Part shown: in pieces, positions 1 through 8,242 of the stretch | Layout of the letters: each line of letters opens with the position of its first letter | Position numbering within the stretch: position 1 is the stretch's first letter | Assembly (NCBI GenBank): GCA_902812455.1 | Contig: CADDZH010000012.1 | Span: 3,722-67,721 of the forward strand | Length of the DNA: 64,000 bases | Origin: Chloroflexota bacterium | GTDB lineage: Bacteria > Chloroflexota > Ktedonobacteria > Ktedonobacterales > Ktedonobacteraceae | Reading direction: 5' to 3' | The notes under the pieces: model-generated | Database searches by the model: none | Told to the model about the DNA's origin: nothing | The model's input: the letters and a program-made list of their open reading frames with translations, nothing else | Program-made: the position numbers and the translations under genes

Positions 1-11
1 AGAGGTACAAC

Positions 12-1871
12 ATGATATGTCCGCGTTGTGGTAATGAGTGGGATGCGAGCAGGGGTCCTTGTCCGCGCTGCGGTCTCGTTCTGCCTGTGCCGCGCCGGTC
101 AGGGCCGCTTAGTAGCAGTTCTACTCCATCCCCAAATACGTTTTCCCAGCAGCCGGGCGGCCTGTCTTCAATCAGGAGGCAACAGCCAGAGAGAACAGCA
201 GGGGGGCTAGCATCCTCGAATAGTTCGCAGTCCAGGCCATTTCCTTCTTCAGGAAGCTCAGCAGGAAACCCAACAACAATGCCAGATGCAACGCAGCCTT
301 TTAGCTCAACGCAGGTACCAGATACGCCGTGGCCTGGCTCTTTCCCTCCGGCGCCGCCCACGGCTTCGATACATCGAGCTTCTCCGGCGCCGGCGCCTGC
401 ACCTGGGAATGCCCGCCCTTTTCCAGCTTCCTATTTACGCCATCGTAGTGATGCTCTCAGGTGGGATCAAAATGTGCAGGGGAGTGACAATGCAGCTTCT
501 CCCTCGTCTCCATCTACCATTGCCAGCCCGCGTACTGATACCCTGGCTCCGAGAAGTGTACCACAGCGGCCTTTGTCTCAGTCAGGGTATGCTGCCGAGC
601 CATCCAGCGCCGTAAGACCACAGCCCGTTCCCCGTGCCAATCGCCTGGTTACTGAGCCTATGGTAAAAGATATGCCGCGAACGCAGACTCAGCAGCAACC
701 TCCTCCATTTCAAGCGCAAGCACGCGCCAGTTCCGCAACCGCTTCTCGCAGCGCGCCTTCTTTTTCGCCTGCTTCGCCTGCTTCGCCTACTGAGGCGCCC
801 AGGTTGATCTCCGGTACTCTTTTACGTGGCGGGCGCTATCGCTTGCAAGAACTTCAAGAGCGCCAGGTCTGGCTGGCTGGTGCTTATGAGGCTAGCTGGG
901 TCGCACAAGATGCTCACCGCGCCGGCCAGCAGGTCACGATCACCGAAGTGGTACTTCCTGAGAGCAGCCCGGTTGTCGTGCAATCTACCCTGCGAACCGC
1001 TACGATGGCTCTGACTGCTGTCGGCAGGCATCCTCATATCCCTACCCTTTGGGATGCGTTCAGTGATCGTGGGAGGCATTTCTTCGTTTTTGAACCCATT
1101 GATGGCGAATCGCTGCTCTCGCGTATGCGCCGGACAGGGCGGGCTTTGCCTGAGCAGGATGCTATCGAATGCTGTCTTCAAATGACCGAGGTTTTAGAAT
1201 TGCTTGCCCAGCAATCTCCACCCCTGTTGCATGGGCTGATCAAGCCAGAGCACATTATCATCCGATCTGGCTCTCAATATGTTTTGACCAATTTCTCCAT
1301 TGTTCTAGCCGGCGGCGCAACACAGTTCGTCTCAGGCATTGATCGCACTCTTCTCTCCCCCTATGCCGCACCAGAGTTTGCGCGTGGAGTTATTGACGTG
1401 CGGTTAGATCTGTATTCGCTGCTGGCAACGATCTATCATGCCGTTACAGGGAGTGTTCCTGCCGGTGTCAGTGGAAGCATTCCGGCAGCTCAGCGGCTCA
1501 ATCCGAATATCTCTGCGCAGTTCGATGCTATCCTGGCAAAAGGTTTACGGCCTATTGCCGGCCAGCGCTATCAACGCCCTTCTGAACTTCGCCAGGACCT
1601 CCTCGCCATGCGTTCTGTCAGTGGTTCGCTTGCCCCAGGAACTGGGCAGCGACAAGAGCAGGCTGCAACTCGTGTTCCTGATAGTATAGCTCAGGCTTTG
1701 CAATCGCTTGCTCCTGCCGGCGACTTTGAAGAGCGAAAATCACTGCTGCCCCGTCCTGAGGAACTGCCTCCTTTAGAGGAGAAAAATGATTGGTTGCACG
1801 CTACTCTCTGGCTGGTTTTGATTCTCGCAGGCCTGCTGCTGATCACGATCCTGGGGCGCGGTTTCTTCTAG
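12..1871 (+). CDS. Zinc-ribbon / Pro-Ser-rich / pseudokinase-like membrane protein
   Basis: About 619 residues. The N-terminus is a zinc ribbon with two CxxC pairs (C3, C6, C17, C20). A long Pro/Ser/Gln-rich, probably disordered linker (about 30-260) follows, then a protein-kinase-like fold (about 265-545) and one C-terminal membrane helix (about 593-615). The kinase catalytic residues are gone: no lysine in the beta-3 strand (QVTITEVVL), HGLIKPEHI where HRDLKPEN is expected, and TNFS in place of DFG. The APE-like YAAPEF motif and the following Asp-rich helix remain. I infer a membrane-anchored pseudokinase acting as a scaffold or regulator. An SD-like AGAGG lies at the very start of the window just before the ATG, so upstream operon partners are not visible. 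Family membership is confident; the cellular role is unknown. Confidence 0.8.
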   Translation: MICPRCGNEWDASRGPCPRCGLVLPVPRRSGPLSSSSTPSPNTFSQQPGGLSSIRRQQPERTAGGLASSNSSQSRPFPSSGSSAGNPTTMPDATQPFSSTQVPDTPWPGSFPPAPPTASIHRASPAPAPAPGNARPFPASYLRHRSDALRWDQNVQGSDNAASPSSPSTIASPRTDTLAPRSVPQRPLSQSGYAAEPSSAVRPQPVPRANRLVTEPMVKDMPRTQTQQQPPPFQAQARASSATASRSAPSFSPASPASPTEAPRLISGTLLRGGRYRLQELQERQVWLAGAYEASWVAQDAHRAGQQVTITEVVLPESSPVVVQSTLRTATMALTAVGRHPHIPTLWDAFSDRGRHFFVFEPIDGESLLSRMRRTGRALPEQDAIECCLQMTEVLELLAQQSPPLLHGLIKPEHIIIRSGSQYVLTNFSIVLAGGATQFVSGIDRTLLSPYAAPEFARGVIDVRLDLYSLLATIYHAVTGSVPAGVSGSIPAAQRLNPNISAQFDAILAKGLRPIAGQRYQRPSELRQDLLAMRSVSGSLAPGTGQRQEQAATRVPDSIAQALQSLAPAGDFEERKSLLPRPEELPPLEEKNDWLHATLWLVLILAGLLLITILGRGFF

Positions 1872-1910
1872 ACCAGGATGTGAGCGTAATTTATTGTTGG
1901 CTGCGTATAG

Positions 1911-2033
1911 AGGGGCCGATAATGAATTTTGCCGATCAAATTCGGTAATGAGAAAACGATCGCGTAGCCCGTAGGGGCGAGGGTGGTTGTGGAGCGGAGT
2001 GGTGGGCCTTTATGGTCGCCCGTCTGGCTTGTG
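1911..2033. repeat. GTAGGGGC-type intergenic repeats, subfamily B copy plus a remnant
   Basis: A remnant at 1911-1937 carries GGGGCCGATAATGA. At 1971-2021 a copy begins GTAGGGGCGAGGGTGG and ends GGCCTTTATGGTCGCCC. The latter aligns by eye with 63827-63877 and, reversed, with 19355-19404. With the next two repeats it fills the 343-bp gap after the pseudokinase gene; no gene is seen in that gap. Confidence 0.6.
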
Positions 2034-2064
2034 TGTATTACCGATCTTGCTTGGGAAATTTCAT

Positions 2065-2097
2065 AATCGGCGCTGGGCGCGATAAATCGGCCCCTAC
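2065..2097 (-). repeat. GTAGGGGC-type repeat, subfamily A
   Basis: Read on the minus strand it starts GTAGGGGCCGATTTATCG, followed by CGCCCAGCGCCGATT. It matches cores at 54257-54296 and 63960-64000 and shorter versions at 50838-50858 and 61728-61747. The repeated CGATTTATCG is itself nearly palindromic. Confidence 0.75.
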
Positions 2098-2098
2098 T

Positions 2099-2187
2099 AG
2101 TCTGTCAACCTTCAAGTGGTGGGTGAAAGCCTGGCCCCCACAAGGAAGGCCACGACATGGTATCGGTCACATGAACTTTGACGGACT
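2099..2187. repeat. MITE-like element with terminal inverted repeats (CCTTGTGG family)
   Basis: An 89-bp element. Ends AGTCTGTCAACCTTCA (2099-2114) and TGAACTTTGACGGACT (2172-2187) are inverted with 13 of 16 positions matching. The body at 2124-2159 has a hairpin core TGGCCCCCACAAGGAAGGCCA. A sister copy with the same ends and body is at 14141-14230. Confidence 0.75.
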
Positions 2188-2214
2188 ACTACAGCCCTAT
2201 TTTGTTAATCTGCT

Positions 2215-2973
2215 TTATTGCGCCCCATTGTTTCGCTTGGTTCCGACGTGCACGGCTACTATGCCCCAGGTGAGGGGATAGTAGCGCACATCAGTCCATC
2301 CAGCTTCTTCCATGATGTGCTTCAGTCCCTGGGCATCTGGGAAGGTTGTGAGAGAATTTGGCAGGTAGTTGTATTCTTCGGCGGCTTTTCCGAGGATGGT
2401 TCCAAATAGGGGGGCCAGCCTGTAGAAATAGAAGTTGAAGAGGGAGCCGAAGAGCCTTCCTGGCGGGTGGCTTATTTCCAGGCAAACCACTCGCCCTCCT
2501 GGCCGCACCACGCGCAGCATCTCGCGAAATCCCTGCCTGATGTCTGTTAAGTTCCGCACCATAAAAGCTGAGCAGCAGCCATCAACGCTATTATCTGGCA
2601 GGTCAATATGTTCGGCATCGCCTATGCGTAGTTCAATCCGATCCTGTAGCCCTGCTCGCGCAATTTTGAGGCGCCCACGTTCCAGCATCTCCAGTGTGAT
2701 GTCCATGCCGATCATACGTGTGCCTGGACCCGAACAGCGAATGACGGCAATGGCGAGATCCGCCGTGCCTGTGCCCAGGTCAAGCCCTACTTCGCCAGTT
2801 GCCAGGGCCAGGTGCCGCGCGGCAACCGCCCGCCAGCGCCGGTCCAGCCCAAAACTCATCAGCCGGTTCATCAGATCGTAGATAGGGGCGATGCGCCCGA
2901 AGAGGCGTTGCACGTAGGGGCGCTTGCCGCCGGTCTGGCGAAATTTTTCCTCGAATGAAATCTTTGCAGGCAT
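2215..2973 (-). CDS. menG: Demethylmenaquinone methyltransferase
   Basis: Class I SAM-dependent methyltransferase of the UbiE/MenG family, 252 residues, the normal length. It carries out the last step of menaquinone synthesis, C-methylation of demethylmenaquinone at the membrane. Visible signatures are the N-terminal YDLMNRLMSFGLDRRWR, SAM loop GLDLGTGTADLAIAV, and family-specific YNYLPNSLTTFP near the C-terminus. It starts 13 bp after the stop of the polyprenyl-diphosphate synthase, as in Bacillus-type menG/hepT loci, so tail synthesis and ring methylation are probably cotranscribed. A bifunctional UbiE role is not needed because the neighbourhood suggests menaquinone only. Confident call. 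Confidence 0.93.
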   Translation of the reverse strand: MPAKISFEEKFRQTGGKRPYVQRLFGRIAPIYDLMNRLMSFGLDRRWRAVAARHLALATGEVGLDLGTGTADLAIAVIRCSGPGTRMIGMDITLEMLERGRLKIARAGLQDRIELRIGDAEHIDLPDNSVDGCCSAFMVRNLTDIRQGFREMLRVVRPGGRVVCLEISHPPGRLFGSLFNFYFYRLAPLFGTILGKAAEEYNYLPNSLTTFPDAQGLKHIMEEAGWTDVRYYPLTWGIVAVHVGTKRNNGAQ

Positions 2974-2986
2974 ACTACAGGCCCTG

Positions 2987-3973
2987 TTAGCGTTTGCGTA
3001 ACACGACGAACTCGATCAACTCGTCTAGCACGTCCCGTTCATGTGAGGGCGGAAACTGATATAAGGTCTCTCGCGCTTTATGCGCATACCTGTAGGCGTC
3101 GGCCAGCGAGAGCTTGACTCCCTGTCCTTCACTTACCCAATGGATAACTGTGAGTATATCCTCTTCTCGCGATGCTCCGTTGAGGATTCCTTGCACTCGC
3201 TGGTATATCCCATCGTGACGTTGCGCTTGCAGGGCGTAGATAAGCGGCAATGTTACCATACCCTGGCGCAAGTCATTGCCGGCAGGCTTGCCAATAGCTA
3301 CCTGGTCTTGTGTATAGTCCAGGATATCGTCAATGATTTGAAAGGCAATGCCTAGATTCATCCCATAATCATACAGAAGCCCTATTTCTTGCTCCGACGC
3401 CTGGCTCACGGTTGCTCCTCCCTTGCAACAGGCAGCAAGCAGGCAGGCAGTTTTGCGACTGATCTTCTCATAATAACTTTCAACAGAGAGATCGATCTGC
3501 CTGGTCGTCATCATTTCCATGATTGTGCCTTCGCAAACCGTCGCCACTGTGTCTGAAAAGAGCCGGTCAATGCGGCTATCATTGATATCAGCAATCAACC
3601 CTGCTGTTTTGGCAAAATAATAATCCCCCAGGAGGATGGCAATGCTGTTGCCCCAGAGGGCATTAACTGTTGGTTTTCCCCGCCGTGTGGTGGCATTGTC
3701 CACGATATCATCATGAATAAGCGTCGCCAGGTGAACCATCTCAAAGGCGACGCTCAGGGGAAGAAGCTTATCGAAGCGATAGGATTTCATCTTGCCTGAA
3801 AGCAGTGTAAGCGCCGTTCTCAGGCGTTTACCAGGCGAACCAAGTGCGTGCATAGATGCCGAGTTGAGGATGTCAAGCCCGGAAGTTGCTCGCTCCTCAA
3901 ACATGGCATCGACCTGCTCCAGGTCATTTTGGATGCTGGCAAACAGGCGGCTCAACGTGGCCGTGTCGTTCAT
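2987..3973 (-). CDS. Long-chain polyprenyl diphosphate synthase (probable heptaprenyl type)
   Basis: Trans-isoprenyl diphosphate synthase, 328 residues from the chosen start. It condenses IPP onto allylic primers to make the menaquinone side chain. Both Asp-rich motifs are intact: DDIVD (88-92) followed by RRGK, and DDILD (215-219). Small residues a few positions before the first motif fit a long-chain product (inference). An ATG 114 bp further upstream is open, but GGAGAGAG at the right distance and the family N-terminus favour the start MNDTATLSRL at 3973. It lies upstream of menG in the same direction with a 13-bp gap. Chain length cannot be read from sequence alone. Confidence 0.88.
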   Translation of the reverse strand: MNDTATLSRLFASIQNDLEQVDAMFEERATSGLDILNSASMHALGSPGKRLRTALTLLSGKMKSYRFDKLLPLSVAFEMVHLATLIHDDIVDNATTRRGKPTVNALWGNSIAILLGDYYFAKTAGLIADINDSRIDRLFSDTVATVCEGTIMEMMTTRQIDLSVESYYEKISRKTACLLAACCKGGATVSQASEQEIGLLYDYGMNLGIAFQIIDDILDYTQDQVAIGKPAGNDLRQGMVTLPLIYALQAQRHDGIYQRVQGILNGASREEDILTVIHWVSEGQGVKLSLADAYRYAHKARETLYQFPPSHERDVLDELIEFVVLRKR

Positions 3974-4071
3974 ATAGGTCTCTCTCCGCTCGTGATGAAA
4001 TACGTCTATTGACAATAATCTGCTTGTCAGATTATAGCACGCTTCAACCACGTGAATGGAGACATCCCTTC

Positions 4072-5040
4072 TTACGGTGTTGGCCACTTGAAACCGCGTT
4101 GTGATGGCCTGGGCACGCTGGATTGTGTTCTTGCCGTTGCTTTCTGCTTTGTACCAGCTTTTTTCCGGTCTTTAGCAGCGCTGGCCGCTTGAGTGCGTGA
4201 CTTCCCCTCAGCTTTTGCCGGCGCCTGTTCGCTCGTTGCCTTTCTTTGAGCTTTTCCGGCCTGGCGATCGACTAGCCCTTGAGAGGGTCTAGGGTTGTTG
4301 CGAGGCCTTTCTGACCGGGGAGTACGCTGGAGCGTTGAGCCTATCTCTTCAGCTTCTTCGTCATACGGCTCGGAAGAATCATACCATTCATAGTCCCCTT
4401 CAAATTGCTGGCGGTGTGGGGCTTGCCTGTACCTGTTTGCCTGCTCTCGTGGCCTGCTTCCTCTCCCGCGCCCTCGTTCCTCGTAGCGAGGGGAGCGAGC
4501 ACCACGATCAAAACCGCGAGCTTGCCTGCCGCGTCGTTCTGAGTCGTTTCTTTGATGCTCGCGGTATCTGTCACCTGTCTGGTAGCGAGACCTGCGTTCA
4601 GGTGAGCGCGAAGCCTCGTGGAAGTCTGGATGATCTTCATACCTGTGTGCTTCGCCTGCATAGCTGGAATGCGAACGATTGCCCCGGTGGTCAGGTGTGC
4701 GCCTGCCGTCATTAAAAGAGCCACTATTCCGGCCATAGCGTGGAGCAGGTTCGCTGCCCTGATAGTTCCTGCGCTGGCCTCCTGAAGTCTTGCGGTTGTT
4801 CTCAGCAGGAGATGGTCTCGCTTGCCGGTTATGCTGTGCTGGCCTGTTCCTGGGGCGTGGCCGGTAGTCTGCATGATTCGCGGGCGCTCCAGCTTCCCAT
4901 GCGCGATCTATTGATTCTCGGTTGGGGCGACGACGAGCCGAGCGCGGGGAGCGCTCCTCTCCTCGCCTGCTGGATGCCTGGTAACGAGAGGATGGGCGCG
5001 CGTTATCTCTTCGTTGTCTGTTAGTATAATCTCTGGTCAT
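4072..5040 (-). CDS. Arg-rich, low-complexity basic protein of unknown function
   Basis: About 322 residues, almost wholly composed of R, S, Q, G, E, N, P and Y, with RGR, RYRE and SPR-type runs. The lysine/alanine-rich C-terminal 80 residues end RGFKWPTP. No globular domain, signal peptide or membrane segment is seen. Composition suggests an intrinsically disordered RNA- or nucleic-acid-binding protein (inference). The ATG at 5040 is preferred over one 12 bp upstream because GAAAGGAAC precedes it; the upstream ATG overlaps that site. It is the first gene before the polyprenyl synthase and menG on the same strand (98-bp gap), so it may lead the operon. The reading frame is much longer than expected by chance, but opposite-strand open frames exist, so some doubt remains. 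Confidence 0.65.
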   Translation of the reverse strand: MTRDYTNRQRRDNARPSSRYQASSRRGEERSPRSARRRPNRESIDRAWEAGAPANHADYRPRPRNRPAQHNRQARPSPAENNRKTSGGQRRNYQGSEPAPRYGRNSGSFNDGRRTPDHRGNRSHSSYAGEAHRYEDHPDFHEASRSPERRSRYQTGDRYREHQRNDSERRGRQARGFDRGARSPRYEERGRGRGSRPREQANRYRQAPHRQQFEGDYEWYDSSEPYDEEAEEIGSTLQRTPRSERPRNNPRPSQGLVDRQAGKAQRKATSEQAPAKAEGKSRTQAASAAKDRKKAGTKQKATARTQSSVPRPSQRGFKWPTP

Positions 5041-5094
5041 AGTTCCTTTCACGGGTTATCCCGTTGGAGTGTGATGTATATTAAGCAGTGGACT

Positions 5095-5113
5095 GATCGG
5101 CCAGAGGCCGATC
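5095..5113. repeat. Short perfect hairpin downstream of speB
   Basis: GATCGGCC, loop AGA, GGCCGATC: an 8-bp perfect stem. It lies between the speB stop (5272) and the Arg-rich gene start (5040). It resembles the CCGAT..ATCGG bodies of the GTAGGGGC repeats and could also terminate the speD-speB message, although there is no clear T-tract. A second small hairpin, ACGGG-TTAT-CCCGT, is at 5051-5064. Confidence 0.5.
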
Positions 5114-5271
5114 ATAGGTTTCGCTGGTTGCTCCGCACCAACTTCAGTGATCGCGATGCTCTCTATTCTGGACGGAATGGCTTATTTCAAAGGGGACACG
5201 TCACCCTCATAGTATATCACAATCGACTTGAGAAGGGGATAAAAAGCAAGCTGGCAAGACTTTTGGCTTCC

Positions 5272-6144
5272 TCATTTATCGCAGAAGCGATAGCCGATCA
5301 TCTTGTAGACGAGTTTGGCTGCCAGGAAATCGGCGTGCGTGTGCCCTTGCATGGGGCACAGTTCAACCACGTCCATGCCAACAATCGTCGTGCGGCGACA
5401 AATTTCGCGAAACAGATCAAGCAGCTCGTACCAGTGCAGCCCGCCCGGCTCAGGTGTGCCTACGGCTGGCATTTCGCTCGGGTCGAGGGCGTCAAGATCG
5501 ATAGTGACGTACGTATGCTTTCCCAGGCGTTCCCAGGGAATACGCGCGTTTCCTCTGGCAAGTTGATAGGCCCATACAATGGCGACATCCGGCTTTGTCT
5601 TCATAAATGCAGCTTCTTCCTGGCTAAAGCTGCGAACGCCGATCTCCAGTAGGGGAATACCCATATCTACAACACGTCGCTCGATGCAGGCGTGCGAAAG
5701 GGATGTACCCTCGTATTCGTTGCGTAAGTCACCGTGAGCGTCAATATGTACAACGGTTAGATCCGGGAAATAGTCTCGCGTAGCTGCAATAGTAGCAGCG
5801 GAAAGGGAATGCTCACCGCCAAGCGTAAAGGGGAGTTGGCTGCGTTGGAGCGCTTCGCGAGCGGCGTCTCCTGTAACTTTAAGTGCGGTTGCGTGATCCA
5901 TATGCTGGTAGTTTAAGAGAGGGCGGGTATAGATACCAATATCGATAGGGCAGCAATCTAATTCCTCGTCGTAGAGTTCCATCTGGCTGGAAGCGTTCAG
6001 AATCGCCTGTGGCCCGCGTTCAGTGCCTTCCATATAGCAAACGCTATACTCCATTGGAGCCGGGATAATCGTCACGCGAGCTGTCTCTGGATCGCAATAT
6101 CCTGCCTCTGGCGCACCAAACTGGGTCACAAGCGCTTCTGTCAT
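5272..6144 (-). CDS. speB: Agmatinase (ureohydrolase family)
   Basis: Mn-dependent ureohydrolase, 290 residues, hydrolysing agmatine to putrescine and urea. All metal-ligand motifs are present: GGEH (H112), DAHGDLR (D135, H137, D139), SHAC (H151) and DLDALDP (D216, D218). The following GTPEPGGL is typical of agmatinases rather than arginases. SD AAGGAG lies 9 nt before the ATG. It follows the SAM decarboxylase gene by 16 bp, so the pair would supply putrescine and the aminopropyl donor. Arginine decarboxylase and spermidine synthase are not in this window. An alternative guanidino substrate (for example aminopropylagmatine) cannot be excluded. Confidence 0.88.
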   Translation of the reverse strand: MTEALVTQFGAPEAGYCDPETARVTIIPAPMEYSVCYMEGTERGPQAILNASSQMELYDEELDCCPIDIGIYTRPLLNYQHMDHATALKVTGDAAREALQRSQLPFTLGGEHSLSAATIAATRDYFPDLTVVHIDAHGDLRNEYEGTSLSHACIERRVVDMGIPLLEIGVRSFSQEEAAFMKTKPDVAIVWAYQLARGNARIPWERLGKHTYVTIDLDALDPSEMPAVGTPEPGGLHWYELLDLFREICRRTTIVGMDVVELCPMQGHTHADFLAAKLVYKMIGYRFCDK

Positions 6145-6160
6145 ACAGGCAATCTCCTTT

Positions 6161-6592
6161 TTATCGCACCGCCATTTTCTCGCGCCGGGCAGCTAGCGCA
6201 GCCTCTAAGCGCGCTGGATCGGGCGTTTCTGGGCGCTGGGAACGTGTCCCACGTACTACAAAATGAGCCTCTACATCGTCTGTCTGGAACATTTCTTTGG
6301 CGAAAGCGATGGCATCTTCCTGGCTAAACTCTTTGCAGGAACAGATGTCAATATCGACTTCGCCATATTCAGGCCACGCATGTAAACTGATATGGCTCTG
6401 GGCAATCACAACGAAGCCAGACATACCAGCATCCAGGGGATTAGATGTCTCAATGTCATAGAGGTGAACCGGACTTACTTTTTCCATGCCCACGCGAGCA
6501 GGATATTCATCCAGCGTGCGGCGTATGAGGGGCTCATCGGTGAGCAATTCGCGCTTGCATCCGTAAAGCTCCAACATCAAGTGGACAAGCAT
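6161..6592 (-). CDS. speD: S-adenosylmethionine decarboxylase proenzyme (short prokaryotic type)
   Basis: Pyruvoyl enzyme making decarboxylated SAM, the aminopropyl donor for spermidine. It is 143 residues from the chosen start, with the family N-terminus LMLELYGCKRELL. The self-cleavage/active-site block is QSHISLHAWPEYGEVDID: S69 becomes the pyruvoyl group and H71 and C84 are conserved neighbours. Upstream ATGs at 6646 and 6598 are in frame, but AGGAGG sits 7 nt before the ATG at 6592, which decides the start. It is the first gene of a two-gene operon with speB. Its upstream region holds an unusual array of ATCTAATGG repeats and a candidate promoter (see separate entries), implying specific regulation. 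Confidence 0.9.
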   Translation of the reverse strand: MLVHLMLELYGCKRELLTDEPLIRRTLDEYPARVGMEKVSPVHLYDIETSNPLDAGMSGFVVIAQSHISLHAWPEYGEVDIDICSCKEFSQEDAIAFAKEMFQTDDVEAHFVVRGTRSQRPETPDPARLEAALAARREKMAVR

Positions 6593-6700
6593 CAACATAC
6601 CTCCTGTAAATCTAAACTGTGGCATCCACAAGGAGGGCCACTCCATTTTCTGGGTCTCGCTATCCCAGTCCGTGCGTGGTGTTTTTTGGCACCGTTTGAT

Positions 6701-6720
6701 ATTATATATTAGATTGTCAA
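6701..6720 (-). promoter_or_regulatory. Candidate promoter region of speD
   Basis: Read on the minus strand, TTGACA (6715-6720) is followed within a very AT-rich stretch by TATAAT (6701-6706). The spacing between these two (8 bp) is too short for one promoter. Either hexamer could serve with a weaker partner. The site lies about 110 bp before the speD start. Confidence 0.35.
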
Positions 6721-6751
6721 GCTAATACAGAGGTAGCGCCGGCGTGATTGT

Positions 6752-6850
6752 ACCTAATAGCCAGGGCAAATTGTATCTAATGGCCAGGATTTTTCCATCT
6801 AATGGCTAGCGGGCTGTTCTATCTAATGGAAAAGCTGCTGAGGATTAGAT
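6752..6850. promoter_or_regulatory. Array of about 23-bp-spaced ATCTAATGG repeats upstream of speD
   Basis: Direct repeats ACCTAATAGCCAGG (6752), ATCTAATGGCCAGG (6775), ATCTAATGGCTAGC (6797) and ATCTAATGGA (6821), at intervals of 23, 22 and 24 bp. An inverted ATTAGAT follows at 6844, 23 bp further on, and another ATTAGAT is inside the AT-rich promoter region at 6708-6714. A pitch of about two helical turns suggests binding of an oligomeric regulator on one DNA face (inference). Confidence 0.55.
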
Positions 6851-6860
6851 CGAAGAAGCA

Positions 6861-7988
6861 TCAGGCTCGCCCCTTTTTTCCGACCTCGTAGGCCTCCTTC
6901 AGCTCTTTTAACAGCGCTTCGCGCCTGGCAAACAGTTCCTTGCGAGGACGGGGCTGGGCCTTGCTCACGGCATATGCTGTGAGCAGCGGCAAGGCAATTG
7001 TTGAATCTCCGTAAATGACGACTGTACTTTTTAGTTGCTCCGGCTTGATCTTGCCCCATGAAACGGCCTCGGATGGCGTTGCGCCGGAAAGCCCACCCCA
7101 GTGTGGAGCATCTGCAGTTACCTGGATGAAGTAATCGTGCCCGCCCTTGTGGATGCCCAGAACCTCCCACAATTGTGGCTGCGTCTGCAAGTAGAAATTC
7201 TTCGGGCTGCCGCCGCCAAGAATGATTACCCCATTTCTGGTCGCGTGGAGGACGATGGCTGTGGTTTCATTCACATCGGCCAGCGGATCAAGGGTTAGCG
7301 CATTTCCATCTAATGCGTAACGAGCAACATTCATGCCAATCGAGGAATCACCTGGTGACGAGGTGTAGATCGGCACATTCCATCTGGCTGCCTGGGCCAG
7401 TACAGAGTATTCAGGGTTCACCCCGGCTTTGAGCAGTTGCGTGCCCAGGTGATAGTGCAGCTCTGAGGTTGAGATCGGCCGGTTGGGCAAGCTGGCCAGG
7501 CATTCGCGCACAAAAGCGTCGGTGTCGAGCAAGACCTGGTCAGCAAAGAGGATATCGTATATGCGAATGACGCCCTCTTCCTGGAGTTTCGTATCGTCTA
7601 GCCGGAAATCTCCACGATGCAGCGTCATGGCCAGCGCGTGATGCATATCGTGATAGAGGTTCGCTCCGGTGCTGATAATGAAATCCACAAAGCCGTATTC
7701 CATCAGCGTGATCAGGCAGCCACCCAGGCCGGCAGGCGTCAGCGCTCCCGCCATCGTCAGGCCGATAGTGACATCGTTTTCGGGCTTCAGCATCTCTTCC
7801 ACATAAAGGCGGGCCGCCTCGTTCAACCTCGCGGCGTTATAGGCCTGGAATTGCTGATCAATCAGCTCTGCTACCGTCATATTGGGATGAACGCGCCGTG
7901 GTACGATTTGCGGCCCGCTCAAGTAATCGCTCTGGGTAGGCTCGTAATTATCTTCTGTATCATGATATTCATGGTGTTCGTGGTGCAT
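6861..7988 (-). CDS. Deoxyhypusine-synthase-like protein (possible homospermidine-type synthase)
   Basis: About 375 residues of the deoxyhypusine synthase family. NAD-dependent members transfer the aminobutyl group of spermidine through an enzyme-lysine imine. The lysine block EAVSWGKIK (K313) matches the eukaryotic active-site sequence. GLTMAGALTPAGLGG, ISTGANLYHDMHHAL and LGGGSPKNF are further family blocks. The His/Glu-rich first 20 residues are extra. Bacteria lack eIF5A, so the acceptor is probably a free polyamine (homospermidine formation) or an unknown substrate; this is inference from family knowledge. It lies upstream of speD-speB on the same strand, separated by 268 bp holding the repeat array, which strengthens a polyamine role. 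SD AAAGGA is somewhat distant (12 nt) from the ATG. Confidence 0.82.
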   Translation of the reverse strand: MHHEHHEYHDTEDNYEPTQSDYLSGPQIVPRRVHPNMTVAELIDQQFQAYNAARLNEAARLYVEEMLKPENDVTIGLTMAGALTPAGLGGCLITLMEYGFVDFIISTGANLYHDMHHALAMTLHRGDFRLDDTKLQEEGVIRIYDILFADQVLLDTDAFVRECLASLPNRPISTSELHYHLGTQLLKAGVNPEYSVLAQAARWNVPIYTSSPGDSSIGMNVARYALDGNALTLDPLADVNETTAIVLHATRNGVIILGGGSPKNFYLQTQPQLWEVLGIHKGGHDYFIQVTADAPHWGGLSGATPSEAVSWGKIKPEQLKSTVVIYGDSTIALPLLTAYAVSKAQPRPRKELFARREALLKELKEAYEVGKKGRA

Positions 7989-8242
7989 GAATGGGTAATC
8001 CTTTCTAGTGATGTTGCTGATCAGTATATTCCAACGAGCGTACTTATATCAAGATGCGTGCCTCTGCCTCAACAAGCACGGTTCATTTATTCATAGTTGT
8101 AAATATTTACCGTAATATCTTTTTCGCAATCATTTCTTAACCGCATCTTTACCGCAAACACATTTGCTATTGCTAAGCTTACAGTGGTCATCTTTTCTCG
8201 CTTCTCATGCTTGTATCATATCAATATGTTCTAATGGGAGGA

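Noticed and set aside
5014..5652. 212-codon open frame opposite the end of speB
   Set aside because: Antisense to the conserved agmatinase C-terminus, and its start falls in the leader of another gene.
6752..6850. CRISPR array
   Set aside because: Repeats are only 9-14 bp with 8-10 bp between them, no cas genes nearby; better explained as operator sites.
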